NCBI GenBank assembly: GCA_963669155.1
Contig: OZ022594.1
Location: forward strand, 18,655,302 to 18,719,301
Length of the DNA: 64,000 nt
From: Arbacia lixula
Taxonomy: Eukaryota; Echinodermata; Echinoidea; Arbacioida; Arbaciidae
Direction: 5' to 3'
This document shows positions 44,101 through 53,028 of this stretch, piece by piece. Below the pieces are notes generated by a model that was given only the letters and a program-made list of their open reading frames with translations, did no database searches and was not told the DNA's origin. Position numbers and translations under genes: made by a program. Every line of letters begins with the position of its first letter. Position 1 is the first letter of the stretch.

Positions 44101-45954
44101 GAACAAATGTATTGGGATAAATGAACCACGTTTTAAAAATCAAAATTGTTTTGTGCATCTGGTGCTGATAAAATCTGAACTGCACGCATACATGTATACA
44201 TGCACACACACACCCACACAACACACACACACACACACACCCACCCACCCACACACACACACAACACACACACACACACCCACAACACACACACACACAT
44301 GCATAAACACAGACATGGATTAGAACAATGAAAAACAATTTTTTTCTTACAATATTTTGATTACAAATGGTGGCTTACTGTCAGTTGTCACAACAGTCAA
44401 CACAAGACAACAGTCAACAGTACTGACATGGGACTACACTCATACGTACACATACATGGTACACGTTGCACACAACTGCTTTTACAAAACGCAACAAATT
44501 CATTAAGTATTTTTCATGCAAAGAATCGTTACTTTCGATCGAAGGGTAAGAAAAAAATATTAATTGTTACAAAACATTATGCTCCAATATTAAAAAAAAA
44601 ATATATTCAGAAAAGGTTAAATTGCTTACTTTTCACAAGCTACAGACGCGCTGTTTCGGAGAGAAGATCAGAGTTTTACCCGTCGTCACTGCATGCACTA
44701 TACGCGTCACGCACGTATACGCTAGTATGCATGAATTCGCAATTAATCGAAGGCCGCGCGACGTGCACTTTCGACGCGAAATTAAGCCATCCGATTGGCC
44801 AGCCGCTCTCCGCTTACTGCACAGCCATTGGTTTAGACGCGTTAATTACGTAGTCTCAAGTTTATAAACCAAAATTGTGGCTGAATTGAATAATATCATT
44901 GTTTTTCGTTTATCCTTATACAGAAAAAGAGTGTTCAAGTCTGTCAATTAGTAATAACATCTGTTTATTATGTAACTAACCTGTTGTTGGGTAAGAAATT
45001 AAAATAATCTTTCATTTTCAATCATTAGTATCCAATAGGGTCTGGAAACCGCACTAGTTGTATTACGCCGGGGTTCAGAGTTGTACCCCTTGTGTTTGTG
45101 ATCATTTCGAAGGACTAAAAAATGTACCCCCAAAGGTACAAAGTTGCCTCGGGGTAGATAATGCCTCAAAATACGTAACTTTGTACCCCAAATGTACCCT
45201 GATTTTTTAGTGTGCATACCGAGGAGCTAAACTTTGATTTTTCTGGTAAAAGAGATCCTATGTAAAGTAAGAATGATAAGTTTCAAAACTATTTCAAGAA
45301 AATAATACGATGGGTTTTTTTGTCTATCAATGTGAGTTTCAGTTGAAGCTACCCGAAGCTTATCTGATATGGGAAGTCGAAAATCCGTAGAAGGCCGGAG
45401 TCCCCGAGTGCGAAACACGAGGCCTATCATCACTCATACGCCTCGTGAACGTAAAAAGTTCATTTGTTTATACTGATATTATTGTTTCATGTTTCTAGAA
45501 AATCTACCAGCCTTCTACGATGCTCTGTCATGCATATTCATATCCATAGACCGAAATAAGCCCAGAGCGACGAATATGTGATGTCATATGAACTCACGAA
45601 CTCGGACCTGGGAAATGATATGTGATTGGTTGCATAAAAAGCAGCCATGACCAAATAAGGTAAGCCTTATGAATCATGCATGAAACAATATGAATAGTGA
45701 TGAGAATAAGTGATGATAGGCCTCGTGCTGCGCAATTGGGTATGAAATGACTAAAACATATATGAGAAAAAAAAAACCGCATGTAACTCTAAGCATGATG
45801 GTACGCGCTATCCTGCTGTTTCCATCTTTCCAGGCGAGTTCTTCATCCCAACATTGTGCCGCTCATGACTGTTGGTCATAAGAAGAGTCTTGAGCAAACT
45901 TTGATTATCATTCGACTCATTGATGGCAAGAAGCTCCGAACGCTCATTTTCCAG
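38007..45954 (+). CDS. TKL-like protein kinase, three exons (partial)
   Basis: Exons 38007-38107, 38797-38992 and 45834-45954 join in phase (split codons GAC and AAG). The product begins with a Ser/Asp-rich linker, then a kinase N-lobe: glycine loop IGRGGYGVV, VAVK with the catalytic Lys, an alpha-C Glu in VDKEIAIHK, then RVLHPNIVPLM (beta 4) and LIIIRLIDGKKLRTLIF (hinge and alpha D). The glycine loop and HPNIV style fit the tyrosine-kinase-like group. The HRD and DFG exons are not found to the right, so the gene is incomplete in this window or the C-lobe exons lie far away. The 6.8-kb intron between exons two and three holds a 4.16-kb putative transposon. Whether it is functional cannot be told; the three exons themselves are open. 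Confidence 0.75.
38161..38485. mobile_element. TTAA-family MITE, degraded copy
   Basis: Has the family blocks TTTGATGAAAATCTGTCAAA, GATTTTGTGACGTCACG and TTCAGGGTGACTTATC. It lies in the kinase intron. Part of the right half is missing. Confidence 0.6.
38797..38992 (+). CDS. Kinase exon with glycine loop and catalytic lysine
   Basis: Acceptor TGATTGTTTCAG, donor GTTAGT. Encodes HELEMGEVIGRGGYGVVCKA and TPVAVKTLP through DKEIAIHK. Confidence 0.8.
39421..39486 (-). repeat. tRNA-Leu-like head, probably a SINE
   Basis: On the minus strand the block has an A box (TGGCTCAATAGGT), a TTAAGATC anticodon-loop region as in tRNA-Leu(UAA), and a perfect B box (GGTTCGATTCC). The long variable arm of a real tRNA-Leu is missing and no acceptor-stem pairing is clear. 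A tRNA-derived SINE head or tRNA pseudogene is more likely than a working tRNA. Confidence 0.6.
39540..40756. repeat. Repeat-rich kinase intron segment with A-rich tail and hairpin
   Basis: CAGCTACAACATACTGAAAT occurs twice (39623, 39834). GC-alternating runs (40278-40312 and 40383-40426) could adopt Z-DNA. An (AAAT)n tail (about 40675-40700) is followed by a 13-bp-stem hairpin, AGGTGATCTGTCG and CGACAGACCACCT (40726-40756). Looks like a retroposed or rolling-circle element; class undetermined. Confidence 0.45.
42682..42803 (-). CDS. Transposon gene exon, SAMD3-like-protein motif
   Basis: Acceptor TTGCTGTGCAG, donor GTACAT. Forty codons: DYPAGEDDASIKQHVASLKD then AAKRNPDSGIVADRMKRTR. The pattern (P-GED, H---LK, P----V---M--T) recalls a region in uncharacterised vertebrate proteins labelled sterile alpha motif domain-containing 3-like. 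That is from memory and untested. Function unknown. The preceding exon is frameshifted, so the gene is probably dead here. Confidence 0.5.
42900..43293. mobile_element. TTAA-flanked MITE, second family
   Basis: TTAAAGTGATAGGCTAACAT at the left and its complement at the right, flanked by TTAA at both ends. Nested in the 4.16-kb element. Confidence 0.8.
43290..43677. mobile_element. TTAA-flanked MITE, third family, abutting the previous one
   Basis: TTAAAGGGAGAAGGCACCAG at the left and CGCCTTCTCCCTTTAA at the right, with inner CAACTAACAGGCATAA and its complement. It shares its left TTAA with the right TTAA of the preceding MITE. Confidence 0.8.
43926..44095 (-). pseudogene. Transposon gene exon with frameshift
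   Basis: Acceptor TTCTGTAG, donor GTAAAA. One frame gives DTIKESLKTKFKHERGTLPA and LDDVARNRTFYGHSGKR; near 43960 a one-base shift leads to PVKRKKRNSVE, a basic NLS-like end that joins in phase to the next exon. The break indicates decay in this copy. Confidence 0.5.
44200..44305. repeat. (CA)n microsatellite
   Basis: CA runs with CCCA interruptions. A second CA-rich stretch lies at 41565-41720. Confidence 0.95.
45834..45954 (+). CDS. Kinase exon, beta 4 to hinge
   Basis: Acceptor CATCTTTCCAG, donor GTAATT. Forty codons RVLHPNIVPLMTVGHKKSLE to LRTLIFQ. The first base completes the Lys codon begun in the previous exon. Confidence 0.8.
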
Positions 45955-46494
45955 GTAATTTATGGCCAAGCATATGAGCCTCCTTTAAAGCCAGCTCTCG
46001 CAGACGACACAGTTTTGCCATAATTCTGCATTCGTTATCGGGCCTTCGACTGGAAATGTGACGTCACGATCTTCAACGGTTCAGCAAGGCGCAGCGGGTG
46101 TCGTCTGCGGGGACCTAATAATACATGAAACATAAAAATAGCAGCAGTCCTTGTTCAATGAACAGCATACCAACTCCAGGCCCGTTGGCAGACACGACAG
46201 TTTGTTTCTTCATTTACTTCAGATATTGGAGTGGTCACCTGCTTCCCCTTTTCCTTAACTGTCTCTTTATCAAGTCAATAATTTTCCAGGGCCCCGTATC
46301 ACAAAGAGCTACGAAACCTTATTGACTTGTAATACATTCCATTCACATAATGGTCTGATCAGAATTCGCCAGAAATGGGTTGTTCCCTCTGTTTAATGTT
46401 ACGAGTAGTACATGTATATTAAAAGATGATTTGTACTTATTTTTTCCAAGCTTTATAATATGTGTTTTACACTGTAAATACACTGTAACTGTAA

Positions 46495-46558
46495 CTCCTG
46501 GATATACTCCTATAGCGAGAGGGAGAGGGGGGAGGGGGGGGGGGGGAGGATACACTCC

Positions 46559-46610
<52 letters not shown>

Positions 46611-46696
46611 TATACTCCTATAGCGAGAGAGGGGGTGGGAGGAGAGGGATGCTCCTACAGCGAGAGAGGGAGAGGAGGGAGGGGATATACTCCTGT

Positions 46697-46785
<89 letters not shown>

Positions 46786-46915
46786 ATACTCCTGTAGCGA
46801 GAGGGGGGGGGGGGGAGGGGCGAGAGAGTAGGGGGGGGGGGTGAGGGAGAGAGGGAGATGCATATACTATAAAGCGAGAGGGGGAGGGAGAGAGAGAGAG
46901 AGAGGGGGGGGGGTG
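46495..46915. repeat. Compound minisatellite with GA and G runs
   Basis: The unit GATATACTCCTATAGCGAGA recurs at about 46500, 46609, 46683 and 46784, with variants at 46549 and 46647, each followed by GA or G runs of variable length. Confidence 0.9.
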
Positions 46916-47186
46916 GTGGTTACATTCCCATGCATGTTTGTTATATAATTATACATTTATAAAGAGAGAGGTGGATAAATTCAGAGCCCTTATGTACAAT
47001 GTATAAAGGGCCCTGGATTTATTGCCATTCCCGTTCAACATGTCACATACACTCACACACTTGGATCGTTGGGCCAGGGCGGTGCAAGTTCAGTGAAACA
47101 TTTGCATCTTCCTGCTGAGCACCCTTTCTTTACCAGACTTTTAAAACTCCACTGGCTTTACTATACACAATTCCATGCTAATGGTT

Positions 47187-47760
47187 CACACTAAGAAATT
47201 AGGGTTCAAAATTGAACCTCCAGGTGTGATACATTAGCAGCACCCAATGGGGTTCAAAATTTGCACCCTAGTCAAGGGTGCAATTTTCAACCCTCTAATG
47301 GGGTTTATTTTTGCACCCTGCGGGTTCAAAACTGCACCCCTAGGGGTTCAATTTAAAAGTATGTACAAAAATATGACACAAGTCAATAGGCCTAATGCAT
47401 GCATGAATATTCATTAGCATCTGAGTACGAAATATCTATTTGATGCCTTGTCTCCGCTTGCATGATTGGTTGATTAACACCGGCTAGCCGCTTAGTTTAT
47501 GTACGATGACTTTCTTTACGGACAATTATAACTTATATGTTTCGTTTGCGTGGATTTACGTAGCAAATCAATTAATATTGATTATTTGTAATTAAACTTC
47601 ATTTTCTTCCCATATTCTTTGAATCAAATTACTTTTATAACAGATACGGGCTGTAACATGTGAATAATATGATAATCGCTTTTCTGTCGGTTTCTGTACA
47701 ACACTAATAATCCATACAGAAAGGTTCAAAATTGAACCTTCCTGGAGATTGAAACCTGGT
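47187..47760. mobile_element. Element with GGGTTCAAA-type terminal units
   Basis: Starts CACACTAAGAAATTAGGGTT, nearly the same terminus as the element at 41058, then units such as GGGTTCAAAATTTGCACCCT. The block AATAGGCCTAATGCATGCAT follows at 47387. A short reverse-type unit (GGTTCAAAATTGAACC) is at 47723. The right boundary is uncertain. Confidence 0.5.
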
Positions 47761-47809
47761 TCGTACGAAGTAAGCCCGCAGAGGTGGAATATTCAACCCT
47801 TGTCGATAT

Positions 47810-48600
47810 TGGGCTGATAAATATGGGTCCCATATGGGCTGCCCATATGGGGAGCATCTGGGCCCATATGGCCCCATTTGGCCCATCTGGGACCCATCTA
47901 TATTTTGCACCGTACATTCCATCTGGGGCCCATATGAGCCAAATGGGCAAAAAAAATTTGAGGGATGATAATATTATACTTGGATAAGCAACATACGAAC
48001 ACATAATCCTTATCTTAACCTCATCCCATCTTATCTTATTCTAACCTATCCTACTCGATCCTATTATGTTCCTCAGTACACACACTTTCATATATATATA
48101 GTACTACGGAAATTTACTTCAAAAAATATTGGTTAGTACAATTAAAGATAAAAATTTTGTCGTAATTATTGTTGTCTGGATTCAATTAGGTGGCATTTAT
48201 TTATTTTTTTAATAAAACGGTTATTGGAATGTATGCTTAAATATTTCTTCTATCTAGTTATATACCGGTAATCTATCCAAATGTACAAAAATATGACACA
48301 AGTAAATAGGCCTAATGCATGCATGAATATTCATGGGTACCTCAGTTATAAGGTGGGTTCTAGTTGGAAAAGCCCATATGGGCCCTGTATGGGACCCTAT
48401 ATGGCTTAGTCGACCTAGAAATAAGACCACATTATCCATATACATACCACATAGGGCCCATATGGTTTTATTATCTGGGTTGTAGGTGGGACAAACCATA
48501 TGGGCCCCATATGGGTTGAACATGGTACATATGGGCCCAAGTAGACCCACATGATTTCCATATCTGCCCCAGATACATTACTATCTGGGTTCCAGTTACT
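47810..48600. mobile_element. Element with CCCATATGGG-type terminal units, copy 1
   Basis: Clusters of CCCATATGGGC units at 47815-47955 and 48362-48560 flank about 400 bp that includes CTCAGTACACACACTTTCAT and AATAGGCCTAATGCATGCAT. The same arrangement occurs at 52190-52730. Confidence 0.6.
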
Positions 48601-48839
48601 AGTTTCTTCCAATCACTGGAATTATTTGGGTTTTTTTTTCAGCTCTCGGCAAAATATGAGGGTGAGTGCGCATTATCCTTCTAAATGTGCTATTGTATGG
48701 TCGAAGGCCTATATTTTAATGGTATACTTTTTAGTCAATCTTACAGGTTGGACCTGTAATTAGTGATATGCTGTTGTTTAATTTTATTTCGCATCATCCA
48801 AGCTTATTGTGACTAGAGATAAACATAGAAAATAAGTTA

Positions 48840-48990
48840 AAGGGGATTTCAAGAAGAAAAAAACAAAAACAAGGCGGGGGGGAGGAAATGTTACGGGTTG
48901 CTTAATATGTAGAGATAGAGGGGGAAACAAGGGGGGAAGGGGGGAGGAAATGTTACGGGTTGCTTAATACATGTATAAAGAGATAGAGTA
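48840..48990. repeat. Short direct duplication
   Basis: GGGAGGAAATGTTACGGGTT plus GCTTAATA and an AGAGATAGAG tail occurs twice, about 65 bp apart. Confidence 0.85.
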
Positions 48991-48997
48991 CCTTCCC

Positions 48998-49222
48998 TGA
49001 TCAAAACAAGTTTTTAAAAAAATCAAAAGATTACGCAATGGTTGCCAGGCGTTCAGGTGAAACAACAGGGGAAACAACTGATCAAAACAAGTTTTTTAAA
49101 AAATCAAAAGATTACGCAATGGTTGCCAGGCGTTCAGGTGAAACAACAGGGGAAACAACTGATCAAAACAAGTTTTTTTAAAAAAAATCAAAAGATTACG
49201 CAATGGTTGCCAGGCGTTCAGG
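48998..49222. repeat. Tandem repeat, 81-bp unit, about 2.8 copies
   Basis: Units start at 48998, 49079 and 49160 (TGATCAAAACAAGTTTTT), nearly identical, differing mainly in the T/A run. The open frame across it is a by-product. Confidence 0.97.
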
Positions 49223-50094
49223 TGTCGTGACTTAGGGGCCAAATCAATGACCTTTTACCGACTACCATTAGTGCCCTTCTGATATGGCGATCGGCCCAAA
49301 GCATGTCTCTTCGTAAACTCCTGGAATTCTAGCCGAAGCCCTGACGATTTAGGGGAGGAAACAAGGCTGATCCCAATCACACGGTGCCAAACCGCAAAAA
49401 TCCTTGAACCTGTATTAGCGTCAGACGAACCCGAACCCGTGCGAGGCGCACGAGTGTGAGCTTACTGCCGGCGTATTAGACCTCTCGGCCATAATAGCGT
49501 CGGTGCTCAACCGGGAGAATTTAGCCGCTACATGGTGTTTATGTTTATGTTGGCGTCCCTCCACGATGAATGTTTAACGACCCTAAGCTGTGAATGTATC
49601 GTGCCCGAAATCACTATGAGCAGGATCTTTTGTTATATGCGGACATTTCGAAGGGACCCTTTGAAATTTTGACCGCATAACAAAAGATCGTGTCCGTAGT
49701 GTCAGTAATACACACAGACCCTTGGTACACACAGCGTCATGACCGTATGCATTCAGAGTACATGCTAAGCTTAATGTGTAGATTATCGCTGGCTTAACGT
49801 TGTATTGTACGACGACATACGGTGGATGTTAGAATGGTGTTATTTAAGTGTTGCATATAATATCGTACGGGGCCTTTGAATAAGCCGTTTTCGCAATGTA
49901 TTCATAACTTTATCCCTAAGACGCTATGATATTCGCCTGTATCTGGGGATTCAGTTTAAATTAGTGGAATGCATATTAGTTGTTGCTACTCTTCAACTTT
50001 CCTGCTATCCGCCACCTTAAGAGTCGTTTCGGACACGCTTGTTCCAATCAAGGAAACTGGTCATGTGTGATTTTCTGTGCAACTGGTTTGAACC
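49223..50094. other. Unassigned, moderately GC-rich
   Basis: No gene recognised. CTTTTGTTATATGCGG (about 49628) and its near complement (49670-49690) form a hairpin around GGACATTTCGAAGGGACC. Confidence 0.4.
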
Positions 50095-50815
50095 ATGGAC
50101 CTATCATGGATGGACTGCGCTCGGATAAACTTCCTTTGATCTATGAGGTCCGCCGCCTCATAAAAATCCAAGACATTCAGGTGTTTTAAACAACTAGCTG
50201 TATTTCTAATTAGGTAGTGCCTTCCTCTGAATAACAAAAGAAAATCTGTTTTGAGAAGTATGCCAACCGTTCAGCCTTCGCTGGGAGCTCGTTGCTGATC
50301 TTTTTACACACACTGTGAATTAGTTTTGGGGTGAGCGAAGGGAAATTTTGAACAAAATTGTAGAAAGAATTTGATCCGTAACTCTTTCGGACACTTCCGC
50401 ACACGAAATTGAGGTTGTTTCCATGAAAGATGAAACACTCAATAAACGATTTACAAGATATTTTTAAGGAAATATTATTTGGAAATGTGTGATATGGAGG
50501 CATTTCTCTGGCATGTTTTCTATAGTATTCTCATTTTATCACAAAAACGAAGCAACAATATAATCTGAAATTCACAGAATCGTATCTTTATAAGATGTAA
50601 TACTACTGCACATGTACTTCAGTTCATGTAGTGGTTCTGAAATCTTCTGCGCATACAGAATGTATATTCCTCAAAATGCATCCTACATTTTGTCATGCTT
50701 GTTTGGCGGCGGATTTCCCTCGATCAAAGAGCCAAACGCGTAAAATATTCCATTGTGACATCAATGCACACGACTGCTGTAGGAATAAATTACACTTCGT
50801 GCTGACTCCATTCCT
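50095..50815 (+). repeat. Dispersed 0.65-0.7-kb repeat, copy 3
   Basis: Same start (GGATGGACTGCGCTCGGATA) and end (GAATAAATTACACTTCGTGC) as copy 2. A partial fourth copy is at 51290-51860. Confidence 0.75.
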
Positions 50816-50989
50816 TACACCTCTCTGTTTGAACCTTCATGCTGATATGCCGTTGAGCTTGTTCCATAATCTTCTACCACTCTTCTTGCAGAATCGAGAA
50901 GATCTTTGTAATTATAAGCAGTCTCGAACTAAGCACATGTAGGTCTGAGCTTGGTCTTGCTGCTCTTATCTGGTGACATTTACATCAAC

Positions 50990-51860
50990 CTTGGCCCTTG
51001 CCAATAATCCATTTTCGTAATGTATTCCCAACTTTCCCTCTTTATACTTCCTTGTAACGTGTAAATACATTCACCTATATGCATGGTGTTTCGTGATTCA
51101 GTTTCAATAGATGGAACGCAATCTGAATCTATTGGTTGTTGCTACTCGGACAAACCTCGAACAAGCTTTGGGGCTACCATTAGTAACGTATTGTTTGAAT
51201 GACGTAACATTTTATTACATAATGAAAATGGTCTGTTAGTGTGGGGATGTGCATACATTACGAAATTGGTCTATTAAAGAATTAACCTGTTATGAATGGA
51301 CTTTCATTTGGTCTATGATGACCCAAGCCTCATCAATCTACCCGACTTTCAGGTGTTTTAAACAATACGCTGTATTTCTGATTAGGCAATGCCTTTCTCT
51401 GAATAACAAAATAACATCTGTTCTGAGAAATATGTCAACCGTGCAGTCTTCGCATGGAGTTCATATAGCTGATCCTGATGCACACACTGTGAGTAATCCA
51501 TTTTCGTAATGTATTCACAATTTTCCCCATTACTGCCTGGTGAGGCGTTATTACATTTACATGTATTTCGTGATTCAGTTTCAATTTAGGGATGGCACTC
51601 TGAATCTAATTAATCTCTGCTACGCGGAAAAACCTCGGACAAGCTTTGGGGTTACCATTAGTAACGTTTTGTTTGAACGACGTGAATGAATTTTGATTAC
51701 ATAATGAAAATGGTCTGTTAGTTTGGGGATGAGCGAAGGGACATTTTGAAGAAATTGTAAAAAGAATTCGGTCCGTAACTTTTTCTGACACCTCCGGACA
51801 CAAAATTTAGGTTAATTCCATGGATGTTAAACATTTAATAAACGATTTACAATATAATTG
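50990..51860. repeat. Mixed dispersed repeats
   Basis: Two versions of a unit running from TAATGTATTC through GTGATTCAGTTTCAAT and CAAGCTTTGGGG to ACCATTAGTAACGT occur at 51010-51210 and 51505-51680. The same unit recurs in reverse at 55090-55265 and 63310-63475. It is interleaved with a partial copy of the 0.7-kb repeat. Confidence 0.6.
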
Positions 51861-52189
51861 TAAGGAAACCCTATTATTTCAACGACATATATAGGGCTAA
51901 TTTATCTAAGACTGTGTCGACTTATGAGAATCAATGTTTGTTTCATTTCATTTGATAATTGTCGAATACCTGAAATCACTTTCCTGTTGGTCTGTTACAA
52001 AAATGTTTTTGTTTAACTTGCTCCCATGATTTCTGCATCAATTGTGATCAAACTTGGTACAAATGATCCTTGGGTAATACCACATGTGGCGTTATGAAGA
52101 TGATGGGGTCAAAGGTCATCTACGGGTTAAAAGGTCAAATGATATGAGTCCATGTGCATCATTTTCCTCTTGGTCTGTTACAAAGATGT

Positions 52190-52730
52190 TAAAGGCCCCA
52201 TTTGGCCCATCATATTTTACACCGTACACCCCATCTAGTGCCCATATGGGCCAAATGGGTCAAAAAGATAATAGAAATGGAGGGAATGTATTTCACATTA
52301 TTAATCATACTTCGATAGGCTACATATGAGCACGTACACAATCCTTTCCCTTTCCTATCTTGTCCTATCCTTTCCTATCCTACTCGATCCTATCGTATTC
52401 CTCAGTACACTAACTTTCATATAATTATAGTACTACGGAAATTTGGTGTAATTAAAGATGAACACTTTGTTGTAATTATTGTTGTCTGGACTCAATTAGG
52501 TGGCAATCTATTCGGTAATCTATTCAAATGTATAAAAATATGACACAAGCCAATAGGCCTAATACATGCATGAATATTCATGGGCATCTCAGTTATCATG
52601 TGGGTTCAAGGTGGAAAAAAATCCATATGGCCCCATATGGGTTTTATATGGCTCAGTCGACACAGAAATAAGACCAAAGTGCCCATATACATACCACATT
52701 GGGCCCATATGGTCAACTCGGTTCGAGATT
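52190..52730. mobile_element. Element with CCCATATGGG-type units, copy 2
   Basis: Same order as copy 1 at 47810: GCCCATATGGGCCAAATGGG, TCAGTACAC and CTTTCATATA, AATAGGCCTAATACATGCAT, then CCATATGGCCCCATATGGG. Confidence 0.65.
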
Positions 52731-52843
52731 TTTTCAAAAGAGGCAACATGGCGCATATTCATTTTTCTTAACTACTTGCCCAACTAAGCAATACGTACGC
52801 ACCATGTTGCTATGTATTGAAACCGATCGAGTTGACCAAATTC
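52709..52843. repeat. 130-bp MITE (GGCCAACTC family), diverged copy
   Basis: GGTCAACTCGG at the left and CGAGTTGACC at the right, with CAACATGGCGCATATTC and GCACCATGTTG blocks between. Confidence 0.65.
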
Positions 52844-52859
52844 TCTGTAAGAAGGGCTC

Positions 52860-53028
52860 TAGACAGGAGCAGAGCCATCTATAACCAGAGTTTGGCCAAC
52901 TATAGGTAACAACATGGTGCGTGTTGCTTTGTTGGGCAAGCGAATGGCAAAAGAATATTCGTCATGTTGTAACCGAATGAAACCGAGTTGGCCAAACTCT
53001 GTTTATAGATGGCTCTGGACGGGAGTAT
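52860..53028. repeat. MITE of the GGCCAACTC family, full copy
   Basis: Outer inverted ends CAGAGCCATCTATAA and TTATAGATGGCTCTG, then AGAGTTTGGCCAAC and its complement. The interior is GTGTTGCTTTGTTGGGCAAG. Other copies: 54935-55032 (diverged), 58010-58145, 58918-59046. Confidence 0.8.

Larger units (their letters stand above)
41058..45214. mobile_element. 4.16-kb putative DNA transposon with GGGGTACAA-type terminal inverted repeats
   Basis: The left end is CACACTAAGAAATTAGGGTA and the right end its imperfect complement (CCTGATTTTTTAGTGTG). Both ends continue inward as arrays of short units GGGGTACAA and TTTGTACCCC in inverted arrangement (about 480 bp left, 180 bp right). Inside are two minus-strand exons, a CCAAT-containing presumptive promoter (about 44640-44870), CA repeats and two nested TTAA MITEs. 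It sits in the kinase intron. No target duplication is obvious, and no transposase was recognised. Confidence 0.6.

Noticed and set aside
46380..46863. 154-codon Arg-Glu-rich open frame and its complement
   Set aside because: Produced by the GA-rich minisatellite; no non-repetitive coding part.
49042..49230. Open frame with repeated VKQQGKQLIKTSF
   Set aside because: It follows the 81-bp tandem repeat; no start context, splice sites or similarity.
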